Assembly: GCA_937897535.1 (NCBI GenBank)
Contig: CALCQB010000066.1
Location: 1-11,672 of the forward strand
Direction of reading: 5' to 3'
Length of the DNA stretch: 11,672 bases
Source of the DNA: an uncultured Novosphingobium sp.
GTDB taxonomy: Bacteria; Pseudomonadota; Alphaproteobacteria; Sphingomonadales; Sphingomonadaceae
The notes beneath the pieces are model-generated. The model ran no database searches, had not been told where the DNA came from, and saw only the letters and a list, made by a program, of their open reading frames with translations. The position numbers were made by a program, and so were the translations under genes. Of this stretch, positions 5,159 through 11,672 are shown in pieces; position 1 is the stretch's first letter; each line of letters starts with the position of its first letter.

Positions 5159-5452
5159 ATGACCGTTAGCGCAATCACCAACACCACCGGCAGCAATGCC
5201 GGAACCGCCGTCCGCCAATCGCTCGGCCAGTCCGATTTCATCCGGCTGATGACCACCCAGATGAAGATGCAGGACCCGACCGACCCGGTCGATAACAAGG
5301 AGATGATCGCGCAGATGGCGCAGTTCTCCACCCTGTCGGGGATCGAGAACGTCAATTCGACGCTGCAGGGCATCTCGGCCCGGCTCGACGCGATCCTCGC
5401 CGCCCAGCCGGCCACTACCACCGCGCCAACCACCACTACTCCAGCCGCTTAA
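5159..5452 (+). CDS. flgD: FlgD, hook-capping protein, short form
   Basis: A 97-residue FlgD. The N-terminal hook-cap signature is clear: SDFIRLMTTQMKMQDPTDPV followed by DNKEMIAQMAQFSTLSGIEN and a helix that ends at ARLDAILA. The protein then finishes with a Thr/Pro/Ala-rich tail. Ordinary FlgD has about 220 residues with Tudor-like and Ig-like domains that form the cap plate; all of that is missing, although the stop codon is a clean TAA and flgE follows at once. FlgD is a scaffold on the growing hook tip and is discarded when FlgK arrives. I chose the ATG at 5159 because GGGAGG lies five bases upstream. An ATG at 5141 overlapping the flgC stop would add six residues. Confidence 0.9.
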   Translation: MTVSAITNTTGSNAGTAVRQSLGQSDFIRLMTTQMKMQDPTDPVDNKEMIAQMAQFSTLSGIENVNSTLQGISARLDAILAAQPATTTAPTTTTPAA

Positions 5453-5463
5453 GGAGAACTGCC

Positions 5464-6276
5464 ATGTCGTTCTACACCTCGCTCAACGGCCTCAAGAACG
5501 CGCAGACCGAACTGTCGGTCATCGCCAACAACCTCGCCAATGCCGAAACCTCGGGCTTCAAGAAAAGCCGGATCAACTTTTCCGACATCGTTTCGAGCGC
5601 CGCCTCGGCCAACCCCAAGCTGGTCAAGGGAATCGGCTCGACCGTCCAGGCGATCGACCAGAACTTCTCGCTCGGCCCGATCCAGCAGACCGGCGCCGCG
5701 CTCGATCTGGCGATCGACGGCGAAGGCTTCTTCACCAAGGTCAGCCCGATCACCGGCAAGACCTTCTACACCCGCAACGGCCACTTCGACATCGACGGGG
5801 CCGGTTTCATCAACGATTCGGTCGGCAACCGGATGCAAGTCCTGCCGGTCGATGCCACCGGGACCATCACCTCGCAGGTCCCCCAGGACGCCCAGGCGCC
5901 GCTGACCAATGCCGCAGGCAGCGAATTCATCGGGGTGACCGTCCGGGTCGATGGCTCGGTCATGGCTTCCTATGCCGACGGTTCGGTCACTTCGATCGGA
6001 AAGGTCGCGCTGGCCTCGTTCGTCGCGCCGACCGGCTTGCTGCAGGTCGGCAACCAGGACTGGCAAGCGACCGGGATCTCCGGCGCGGCGACTTATAACC
6101 AGGCCGGGGCCGGCCGGTTCGGCAATATCCTGTCGGGCAGCCTTGAGCAGTCGAACGTCGATATCGCCGAGGAGATGGTCGGGCTGATCACTGCCCAGCG
6201 CTATTTCCAGGCCAACGCCAAGGCGATCGATACCGCGACCCAGCTGTCGCAGACGATCATCAACCTGCGGACCTAG
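5464..6276 (+). CDS. flgE: FlgE, hook protein, compact form
   Basis: A 270-residue flagellar axial protein in the flgE position after flgD. It has the hook N-terminus MSFYTSLNGLKNAQTELSVI followed by NNLANAETSGFKKSRINFSD, the middle block ALDLAIDGEGFFTKVSP and FYTRNGHFDIDGAGFINDS, and the C-terminal LEQSNVDIAEEMVGLITAQR followed by YFQANAKAIDTATQLSQTII. FlgE forms the flexible universal joint between rod and filament. Hook proteins are usually about 400 residues or more; at this length the outer domains (D2 and beyond) must be much reduced, making it similar in size to FlgG. The N-terminus and gene order favour FlgE over a second distal rod protein. AAGGAG lies seven bases before the ATG. Confidence 0.87.
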   Translation: MSFYTSLNGLKNAQTELSVIANNLANAETSGFKKSRINFSDIVSSAASANPKLVKGIGSTVQAIDQNFSLGPIQQTGAALDLAIDGEGFFTKVSPITGKTFYTRNGHFDIDGAGFINDSVGNRMQVLPVDATGTITSQVPQDAQAPLTNAAGSEFIGVTVRVDGSVMASYADGSVTSIGKVALASFVAPTGLLQVGNQDWQATGISGAATYNQAGAGRFGNILSGSLEQSNVDIAEEMVGLITAQRYFQANAKAIDTATQLSQTIINLRT

Positions 6277-6284
6277 GCTGACCC

Positions 6285-7025
6285 ATGGACCGCCTGATCT
6301 GGACCGCCGTCACCGGCATGAACGCGTCGATGGACCGCCAGCGGATGACCGCCAGCAACATGGCCAATTCGCAGACCGTCGGGTTTCGGGCCGAAGTGAT
6401 GGCGCAGACCCCGATGACGCTGGTCGGGCCGAGCCTGCAGGCCCGGTCGATGACCAGCGCCACGGTGCTTGGCGCGCAAATGGAGCAAGGGGCCTTCACC
6501 CCGACCGGCCGTCCGCTCGACATCGCGATCCAGGGCGAGGCCTTGCTGGCGGTCCAGGCTCCCGATGGCGACGAGGCCTATACCCGGCGCGGCGACCTCA
6601 GCGTTTCGCCGACCGGCCTGCTGACCAACGGCGAGGGCTTTGCGGTGATCGGCGAGAGCGGACCGATCTCGGTTGCACCAGGTTCGATGGTCAGCATCGG
6701 CGACGACGGCGCGGTGCTGGTCAGCGATCCGGCCGCGCCCGACCAGCCGCCCCAGCAGGTCGACAAGCTCAAGCTCGCCTCGTGGCGCGGCAGCCGGATC
6801 GAAAAGGGGCTCGACGGGCTGTTCCGGGTTGTCGGCGGCGGCGCGCTGCCGAGCGATGCCGAAGCCCGGGTGGTCCCTGCCACGCTTGAGCAATCGAACG
6901 TCAAGACCAGCGAAGTGCTGGTCGAGATGGTCGAGGCCCAGCGCCTGTTCGAAATGCGCACCCAGCTGATCGCCACGGCCAAGTCGGTCGACGAAGGCGG
7001 GTCCAGCCTGATGCGGATGTCATGA
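6285..7025 (+). CDS. flgF: FlgF, rod protein
   Basis: A 246-residue proximal rod protein of normal FlgF length. The N-terminus MDRLIWTAVTGMNASMDRQR is characteristic of FlgF (most start M-D-R/K-L-I-Y), with SNMANSQTVGFRAEVM as the rod signature. The central GRPLDIAIQGEALLAVQ and YTRRGDLSVSPTGLLTNGEG form the beta domain shared with FlgE and FlgG. The C-terminal helix is LEQSNVKTSEVLVEMVEAQR followed by LFEMRTQLIATAKSVDEG. FlgF lies between the FlgB/FlgC part of the rod and the distal FlgG rod. The gene starts eight bases after the flgE stop with no strong ribosome site, so it probably depends on ribosomes arriving from flgE. Confidence 0.94.
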   Translation: MDRLIWTAVTGMNASMDRQRMTASNMANSQTVGFRAEVMAQTPMTLVGPSLQARSMTSATVLGAQMEQGAFTPTGRPLDIAIQGEALLAVQAPDGDEAYTRRGDLSVSPTGLLTNGEGFAVIGESGPISVAPGSMVSIGDDGAVLVSDPAAPDQPPQQVDKLKLASWRGSRIEKGLDGLFRVVGGGALPSDAEARVVPATLEQSNVKTSEVLVEMVEAQRLFEMRTQLIATAKSVDEGGSSLMRMS

Positions 7026-7044
7026 GCCCCAAAGGAGCCAGCTA

Positions 7045-7833
7045 ATGCCCACTTCCGCCCTTCACGTCGCCCGCACGGGCCTCGAGGCGCAGGACGCGCG
7101 GATGCGCGTGATCGCCAACAATCTCGCCAATATCGGCACCACCGGCTACAAGCGCGACCGTGCCAATTTCGCGACCCTGGCCTATCAGGACAGCCGCGTC
7201 GCCGGGCAGCAAAGCTCGAACGAGACCCAGTACGCCACCGGGCTCAACCTCGGCACCGGGGTCTCGGTCCAGTCGACCACCTCGATCATCACGCAGGGGA
7301 CGCTCAGCGTTACCGGCAACGGGTTCGACCTGGCGCTCGACGGTCCGGGGTTCTTTCAGGTCCAGCTGCCCGGCGGCAAGCTCGCCTATACCCGCGCGGG
7401 CAATTTCAGCCGTTCGGCCGAGGGCGCGCTGGTGACCGCGCAGGGCTATCCGGTCCAGCCGGCGATCTCGATCCCAGAGGATGCTTCGGGAATCACGGTC
7501 GGCAACGACGGCACCGTCTCTGTCACCACCGCCGGCAGCGCCGCGCCGACCGAGATCGGCCAGCTGACCGTCGCGGCCTTTGCCAACCCGGCGGGCCTGC
7601 AGGCACTGGGCGACAACTTTCTGGGCGAGACCGCCGCCAGCGGCCCGGCCCAGGTCGGCGCGGCCAGCGACGGCACCCGCGGCGCGATCCGCCAGGGCAT
7701 GCTCGAAGCCTCGAACGTCAACGTGGTCGAGGAGCTGGTCGACATGATCGAGTGCCAGCGCGCTTACGAGATCAATTCCAAGATGATCAGCGCGGTCGAC
7801 GAGATGCTCAAGAACGCGAACCAGACGCTGTGA
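7045..7833 (+). CDS. flgG: FlgG, distal rod protein
   Basis: A 262-residue distal rod protein, matching the family's usual 260. It has the rod signature NNLANIGTTGYKRDRANFAT, then the FlgG-specific loop with LAYQDSRVAGQQSSNETQYA and the block LNLGTGVSVQSTTSIITQGT that stiffens the rod relative to the hook. The middle has FDLALDGPGFFQVQLPGGKL and YTRAGNFSRSAEGALVTAQG. The C-terminal helix is LEASNVNVVEELVDMIECQR followed by AYEINSKMISAVDEMLKNAN. FlgG passes through the P and L rings encoded by flgI and flgH just downstream. AAAGGAG at 7031-7037 lies seven bases before the ATG. Confidence 0.96.
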   Translation: MPTSALHVARTGLEAQDARMRVIANNLANIGTTGYKRDRANFATLAYQDSRVAGQQSSNETQYATGLNLGTGVSVQSTTSIITQGTLSVTGNGFDLALDGPGFFQVQLPGGKLAYTRAGNFSRSAEGALVTAQGYPVQPAISIPEDASGITVGNDGTVSVTTAGSAAPTEIGQLTVAAFANPAGLQALGDNFLGETAASGPAQVGAASDGTRGAIRQGMLEASNVNVVEELVDMIECQRAYEINSKMISAVDEMLKNANQTL

Positions 7834-7841
7834 GGAAGACC

Positions 7842-8576
7842 ATGAACACCAGAAATCCTTTCGTCATTGCGAGGAGCCGCAGGCTCCGCGGCAATCCAGG
7901 GCGGCGTAAGATCGCTCTGGATTGCTTCGCTACGCTCGCAATGACGAGCCTTTTGGTCGCCAGCCAGGCCTGCGCCGGACCGAAGCCAGCGGCGGGTTTC
8001 GAGGCCGCCCTGCCCCCGCCACCGCCCGCGCCCCGGCAGGCCGACGGCTCGATCTTCAACGCGGGCGATGGCTATGCCGCGCTCTATCAGGGCCACCGCG
8101 CCGGCAAGGTCGGCGATCCGGTGACGATCGTGCTGGTCGAGAAGCTCACCACCAGCAAGGCGGCCGGATCGAAGAGCCAGAAGTCCGGCGGGTTCGGGGT
8201 CACCCCGCCGGCCACCGGGCCGCTCAGCTTCATCAAGCCCGACAGCCTTAAGATGAGCGGCGAAACGTCGTTCAAGGGGGATGGAAACGCCTCGCAATCG
8301 AGCACGCTTGCCGGGGAAGTTTCGGTCACCATCGTCGAAGTGCGGGCCAATGGCACCGCGCTGGTTCGCGGGGAAAAGCGTCTGATGCTGAGCCAGGGCC
8401 AGGAATGGGTGCAGGTTTCCGGGATCGTCCGGCTGTCCGACATCGATTCCGACAACCGCGTCGCCTCGACCCGGGTCGCCGACGCCAGGATTGCCTATGC
8501 CGGCAACGGCCCGGTCAGCCGCGCCAGCCGTGAGGGTTGGCTGTCAAAATTCTTCAACCTGATCAGTCCGTTCTGA
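7842..8576 (+). CDS. flgH: FlgH, L-ring protein with repeat-derived signal peptide
   Basis: A 244-residue FlgH, the outer-membrane L-ring around the distal rod. The mature part is typical: DGSIFNAGDGYAALYQGHRA, GKVGDPVTIVLVEKLTTSKA, a loop region, GEVSVTIVEVRANGTALVRG and SGIVRLSDIDSDNRVASTRV, ending near LSKFFNLISPF. The export signal is odd. Residues 7-35 are encoded by an 87-base palindromic repeat, giving a long basic segment (RSRRLRGNPGRRK) and most of the hydrophobic core up to SLLVASQACAG. Cys44 is probably the lipidated residue, but SQAC is a poor lipobox; A-C-A before G46 would also suit signal peptidase I. The ATG at 7842 follows GAGGAAG closely. A later ATG at 7941 would leave too short a signal. 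Confidence 0.92.
   Translation: MNTRNPFVIARSRRLRGNPGRRKIALDCFATLAMTSLLVASQACAGPKPAAGFEAALPPPPPAPRQADGSIFNAGDGYAALYQGHRAGKVGDPVTIVLVEKLTTSKAAGSKSQKSGGFGVTPPATGPLSFIKPDSLKMSGETSFKGDGNASQSSTLAGEVSVTIVEVRANGTALVRGEKRLMLSQGQEWVQVSGIVRLSDIDSDNRVASTRVADARIAYAGNGPVSRASREGWLSKFFNLISPF
7861..7947. repeat. 87-base palindromic repeat inside flgH
   Basis: The ends are perfect inverted repeats: TCGTCATTGCGAG at 7861-7873 against CTCGCAATGACGA at 7935-7947, and GCAATCCAG at 7891-7899 against CTGGATTGC at 7917-7925. The left arm carries its own small hairpin, GGAGCC-GCA-GGCTCC, at 7873-7887. It matches a dispersed intergenic repeat that I recognise from sphingomonad and related alphaproteobacterial genomes. 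Its length is 29 codons exactly, it has no stop in the flgH frame, and it starts only 19 bases after the flgH ATG. There is no transposase; such elements are thought to move, if at all, with help from elsewhere. Confidence 0.88.
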
Positions 8577-8586
8577 GGAGATGATG

Positions 8587-9684
8587 ATGCTACGTCTCCT
8601 GATGATCCTGGCGCTGGTTGCAGGCACTCTTACCCCCCTCACTGCCCAGGCCGAGCGGATCCGCGATCTTGGCGCGTTCCAGGGCGTCCGGACCAACCAG
8701 TTGACTGGCTATGGCGTGGTGGTCGGTCTGTCCGGCACCGGCGACGACAGCCTCGAATATCTGACCCAGGCGATGCACGGGGTTTCGGGCCGGGTCGGGG
8801 TGCAGCTGCCGCCGGGGATCAACCCCGCGCTCAAGAACGCCGCCGCGGTGATGATCACCGCCGAATTGCCGGCTTTCGCCAAGCCTGGCCAGCGGATCGA
8901 CGTCACCGTCTCCGCGATCGGCAAGGCCAAGTCCTTGCGCGGCGGATCGCTGATCATGACCCCGCTCTATGGTGCCGACGGGCAGATCTACGCGATCGCC
9001 CAAGGCAACCTGGCGGTCGGCGGGCTCGGAGTGTCGGGGGCCGATGGTTCAAAGCTGACCGTCAACGTTCCCACCGTCGGCCGGATCGCCGATGGCGCCA
9101 GCGTAGAACGCGCGGTCGCGACCGGGTTCGATGCCGGGGAAAGCCTGCGCTGGAACCTCTACCAGTCCGATTTCCTGACCGCGACCCGGGTCCGCGATGC
9201 GGTCAACCAGCGCTGGCCCGGCAGCGCGAAGATTGTCGACGGGGTCACGCTGGCGCTGCGGCTGCCGACCGAGCCCGACGCCCGCGCCAGCCAGATAGCG
9301 GCGATCGAGATGCTCGACGTGACTCCGGCCGAATCCGCCGCGCGGGTGGTGATCAATTCGCGCAGCGGCACGGTGGTGATCAATTCGGCGGTGCGGCTCT
9401 ATCCAGCGGCGATCAGCCACGGCAAGCTGACCGTGCGGATCGACGAGAGCCCCAGGGTGATCCAGCCCGCCCCGTTCAGCCGCGGCGAAACTGCGGTGCA
9501 GCAGGATTCGGCGCTCGAGGCCGAGCAGGAGGGCAACCGGGTGGTCCACTTCAAGCCGGGCGCCAGCCTGGCCAAGCTGGTCGATGCGCTCAACCTGCTC
9601 GGGGTCAGCCCGCCCGATCTGGTCGCGATCCTCGAAGCCCTGAAACAGGCCGGGGCGCTCAAGGCCGAGATGGTGGTGATATGA
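8587..9684 (+). CDS. flgI: FlgI, P-ring protein
   Basis: A 365-residue FlgI, the periplasmic P-ring subunit that acts as a bushing in the peptidoglycan. It has a Sec signal peptide (MLRLLMILALVAGTLTPLTA, cleaved near AQA-E), then the highly conserved mature start ERIRDLGAFQGVRTNQLTGY followed by GVVVGLSGTGD. Other family blocks are KNAAAVMITAELPAFAKPGQ, RIDVTVSAIGKAKSLRGGSL and, near the end, KPGASLAKLVDALNLLGVSP. Three ATG codons lie in a row at 8581, 8584 and 8587; the third is six bases after GAGGAG and is the best placed, the first touches it directly. Folding and ring assembly need FlgA (2624-3118). The stop overlaps the flgJ start. Confidence 0.96.
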   Translation: MLRLLMILALVAGTLTPLTAQAERIRDLGAFQGVRTNQLTGYGVVVGLSGTGDDSLEYLTQAMHGVSGRVGVQLPPGINPALKNAAAVMITAELPAFAKPGQRIDVTVSAIGKAKSLRGGSLIMTPLYGADGQIYAIAQGNLAVGGLGVSGADGSKLTVNVPTVGRIADGASVERAVATGFDAGESLRWNLYQSDFLTATRVRDAVNQRWPGSAKIVDGVTLALRLPTEPDARASQIAAIEMLDVTPAESAARVVINSRSGTVVINSAVRLYPAAISHGKLTVRIDESPRVIQPAPFSRGETAVQQDSALEAEQEGNRVVHFKPGASLAKLVDALNLLGVSPPDLVAILEALKQAGALKAEMVVI

Positions 9685-9995
9685 CCCCGGTTTCGTCCCC
9701 GCTGCTCGCCACCGGCAGCCTGACTGCCAGCCATGGCACCGACCGCGAAAAGCTGGGCGCAGCCGCCCGGCAGTTCGAGGCGATCTTCCTGCGCCAGATG
9801 CTCGCCGCCGCGCGCAAGGCCGATTTCGGCGGGGAGAAGCTGCTCGGCGGCCAGGGCCTCGACACCTTCCGGACCATGCAGGACGAGCATTTCGCCGATG
9901 TCGCGGCCGGGACCGGCGCGTTCGGCCTCGCGGCGATGATCGAAAAGCAGCTGGCGGTGCAGTTTGCCCCGGCAGCCAAGCCGGAAGGCAGCTGA
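9681..9995 (+). CDS. flgJ: FlgJ, rod-binding domain only
   Basis: A 104-residue protein that corresponds only to the N-terminal rod-binding (rod-capping) half of enterobacterial FlgJ. The signature AARQFEAIFLRQMLAAARK is present, followed by LGGQGLDTFRTMQDEHFADV and FGLAAMIEKQLAVQ. The C-terminal muramidase domain of the roughly 310-residue Salmonella protein is absent, as in many alphaproteobacteria. The peptidoglycan-cutting activity is probably provided by the separate transglycosylase encoded at 983-1834. The protein should sit at the rod tip in the periplasm during rod growth and is presumably exported by the flagellar pathway, as no signal peptide is seen. The ATG overlaps the flgI stop. 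Confidence 0.93.
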   Translation: MTPVSSPLLATGSLTASHGTDREKLGAAARQFEAIFLRQMLAAARKADFGGEKLLGGQGLDTFRTMQDEHFADVAAGTGAFGLAAMIEKQLAVQFAPAAKPEGS

Positions 9996-9998
9996 GCC

Positions 9999-11336
9999 AT
10001 GTCGACCGACCTCCTCCACATCGCTTCCTCGGGTGTCCGCGCCGCGCGGGTTGCGCTCGACGTGACCGCCCAGAACATCGCCAACGCCGGGACGCAGGGC
10101 TATGTCCGGCGCTCGGTCCAGCTCAGCGAAATGGCCTCGGCCGGCGGCTACAACCGGATCGGCGACTTGTCGGTCTCGGGCGTCCGGGTGGTCGGCATGA
10201 GCCGCGCGGTCGATACCTTCCGCCAGGCCGAAGTGCGCCGGACCGGGGCGGATTCGGCCCGCGCCGGCGCTGAGCTCGGGGCCTATCAGAACGTCGAATC
10301 CGCGCTCGAGCAATCGGGGCTGTTCCCGGCGATGACCGGGTTCGAGACCGCGCTACAGCAGCTGACCACCGACCCGGTCGACCCGGCGCTGCGCGCCGCC
10401 GCGCTGGAAGCCGCGCGGACCCTGTCGCGAACCTTCAACCTCGCCAGCTCATCGCTGGGCACGGTAACCGAGTCGCTGCAATTCTCGGCGGCTGACGGAG
10501 TCGAGCAGGTCAACCGGCTGTCGGGCGAGCTTGGCCGGGTCAACCTCCAGCTCGCCCGCTCGACCCCCGGCACCGCCGACCACGTGATGCTGCTCGACCA
10601 GCGCGACAGCCTGCTCGGGCAAATGTCGGGCTATGCCGATCTTGCGACCAGCTTTGCCCCGGACCAGACCGTCCAGGTCCGGATCGGCGGCAGTTCAGGC
10701 CCGCTGCTGGTGACTGGCGGGACCACTGCCACGCTGAGCCTGGCCACCGCTGCCGACGGCACGATTTCCTTTGCACTGGCGGCCAGCCCGCTGACGCTGT
10801 CGGCCGGATCGCTGGCGGGCGAGGCCCAGGGGCTGAATATGGTCCGCAATAGCCGGACCCAGCTCGATGCGGTTGCGGCCAGCCTGATCGCCGCCGCCAA
10901 CACCGCGCAGACCGCCAATGCCGCACTCGACGGCACCGCCGGCCAGCCGCTGTTCGGCGGGAACAGCGCCGGCAACATGCTGCTGCTGCTGGGTTCCGGC
11001 GCCGGACTCGCCACGGCCCCCGCTGGTGCCCCAGCGGGCAGCCGCGATCCGGCCGGCCTGACCAGCCTGCGCGCGTCGCTGCGCGCCAATGACATTTCCG
11101 GCCAGATCGATGCGCTGCTGTTCCAGGTATCGAGCGCCACCCAGGGCCGCCAGACCACCGCCGACGCGCTCGGGGCGATCGCCGGTTCGGCCCGGCTCGC
11201 GCTCGATGCCCAGGCCGGGGTCAACCTCGACGAAGAAGCGGTCAACCTGGTCCGATTCCAGCAGGTCTTCCAGGCCAGCAGCAAGGCGATCCAGGTCGCT
11301 TCCGACCTGTTCGATACCCTGCTGGCGATCCGATGA
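9999..11336 (+). CDS. flgK: FlgK, hook-filament junction protein 1
   Basis: A 445-residue HAP1 protein, which replaces the FlgD cap on the finished hook and joins hook to filament. The N-terminal D0 helix includes VALDVTAQNIANAGTQGYVR, with a second conserved part RVVGMSRAVDTFRQAEVRR. A long D1 helical region follows (QLTTDPVDPALRAAALEAAR; SGELGRVNLQLARSTPGTAD; MLLDQRDSLLGQMSGYADL). The middle is a Gly/Ala/Thr-rich beta region. The C-terminal D0 helix is GVNLDEEAVNLVRFQQVFQA followed by SSKAIQVASDLFDTLLAIR. It is somewhat shorter than the 550 residues of Salmonella, in keeping with reduced outer domains. It starts three bases after the flgJ stop. FlgN (1891-2250) is its likely chaperone. Confidence 0.95.
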   Translation: MSTDLLHIASSGVRAARVALDVTAQNIANAGTQGYVRRSVQLSEMASAGGYNRIGDLSVSGVRVVGMSRAVDTFRQAEVRRTGADSARAGAELGAYQNVESALEQSGLFPAMTGFETALQQLTTDPVDPALRAAALEAARTLSRTFNLASSSLGTVTESLQFSAADGVEQVNRLSGELGRVNLQLARSTPGTADHVMLLDQRDSLLGQMSGYADLATSFAPDQTVQVRIGGSSGPLLVTGGTTATLSLATAADGTISFALAASPLTLSAGSLAGEAQGLNMVRNSRTQLDAVAASLIAAANTAQTANAALDGTAGQPLFGGNSAGNMLLLLGSGAGLATAPAGAPAGSRDPAGLTSLRASLRANDISGQIDALLFQVSSATQGRQTTADALGAIAGSARLALDAQAGVNLDEEAVNLVRFQQVFQASSKAIQVASDLFDTLLAIR

Positions 11337-11355
11337 CGCGCGAAGGACTTGATCG

Positions 11356-11672
11356 ATGACCAATGTCAGCACCCAGGCCTTTTACGACCGCTTCAACCTC
11401 GACATGTCGGGGCTGCGGCGGCGCGCCGATGGCTTGCAGGCCGCGATCGGCAGCGGGCAGCGGCTGGTCCGTTCGTCCGACGATCCGGTCGCGGCCTCGC
11501 GGCTGCGCATGCTCGGCACCAAGGACGCCCGCGCCGCAATCGACCTGACGATTGCCGCCCGCGCCAGCTCCGACCTGATGCTGACCGACAGCACGCTGCA
11601 AAGCTTCGCGGATTCGGTGATCCGGGTGAAGGAACTGGCAACCCAGGCCGCCAACGGCATCCTGACCCAGCA
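11356..11672 (+). CDS. flgL: FlgL, hook-filament junction protein 3, N-terminal part
   Basis: The first 105 codons of FlgL run off the right end of the window. FlgL forms the second junction ring between FlgK and the flagellin filament. The flagellin-type N-terminus contains FYDRFNLDMSGLRRRADGLQ, then the diagnostic SGQRLVRSSDDPVAASRLR, and later LTDSTLQSFADSVIRVKELA, matching the D0-D1 helices of FlgL and flagellin. Gene position after flgK and the SSDDP variant favour FlgL over a flagellin. GAAGGA at 11342-11347 lies eight bases before the ATG, and the gap from the flgK stop is only 19 bases, so both genes are probably on one transcript. Confidence 0.93.
   Translation, partial: MTNVSTQAFYDRFNLDMSGLRRRADGLQAAIGSGQRLVRSSDDPVAASRLRMLGTKDARAAIDLTIAARASSDLMLTDSTLQSFADSVIRVKELATQAANGILTQ

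Noticed and set aside
5449..6066. 205-codon minus-strand open frame opposite flgE.
   Set aside because: Antisense to a conserved axial protein, composition dominated by Asp/Arg/Gly from complementary codons, and no start signal.
7861..7947. A transposable element or a functional RNA hairpin in flgH.
   Set aside because: No transposase, no target-site duplication that I can see, and the sequence lies inside an open reading frame. It is recorded as a dispersed palindromic repeat only.
7941..8576. Alternative flgH start at the ATG inside the right arm of the repeat.
   Set aside because: It would leave only about ten residues before the putative lipidated cysteine, with no positive charge, and has no ribosome site. 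The ATG at 7842 follows GAGGAAG and gives a workable signal peptide.
9399..10313. Long minus-strand open frame across flgI, flgJ and flgK.
   Set aside because: It runs antisense to three well-supported genes, spans their borders and has no domain or ribosome site; treated as a chance frame.

Overview
The window is a large part of a flagellar gene cluster from a GC-rich alphaproteobacterium, most likely a sphingomonad (Sphingomonadales). That placement is an inference from base composition, gene order, the small FlgD, the FlgJ that has only a rod-binding domain, and two dispersed palindromic repeats of a kind I associate with sphingomonad genomes; it was not tested by any search. Almost all of the sequence from about position 711 to the end is coding, and the genes are tightly packed.

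Left end (1 to about 710): a mosaic. A DnaJ J-domain piece runs directly into an LptA/OstA-like piece, then into a glutamate-synthase-small-subunit or dihydropyrimidine-dehydrogenase-like FAD/NAD-binding piece, then into about 60 unexplained bases, and finally into flhA, which it cuts short. None of the three recognisable pieces is complete. The simplest reading is an assembly or amplification chimera rather than a natural locus.

Minus-strand block (4205 down to 711): a three-transmembrane MotA-like stator gene, a small ExbD/MotB-N-terminus-like membrane protein, flgA (P-ring chaperone), then flgM (anti-sigma-28), flgN (export chaperone), a lytic transglycosylase gene and the start of flhA (export gate). 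Several neighbours share 4-base stop/start overlaps, so translational coupling is likely.

Divergent control region (4206-4392): a near-perfect sigma-54 promoter points at flgB. Upstream of it is a 16-bp perfect palindrome plus an extra half-site, spaced about one helical turn apart, which looks like an activator site.

Plus-strand block (4393 to the end): flgB-C-D-E-F-G-H-I-J-K and the first third of flgL, in the canonical order. Together they encode the rod (B, C, F, G), hook cap and hook (D, E), L and P rings (H, I), rod assembly (J) and hook-filament junction (K, L). FlgD and FlgE are unusually small.

Points of most interest are the reduced MotA/ExbD-like pair inside the flagellar operon, two different palindromic repeats carried in frame inside protein-coding sequence (one forms most of the FlgH signal peptide), the separated FlgJ rod-binding and murein-cleaving functions, and the compact sigma-54 regulatory region. 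I found no mobile element with a transposase, CRISPR array, tRNA or rRNA.
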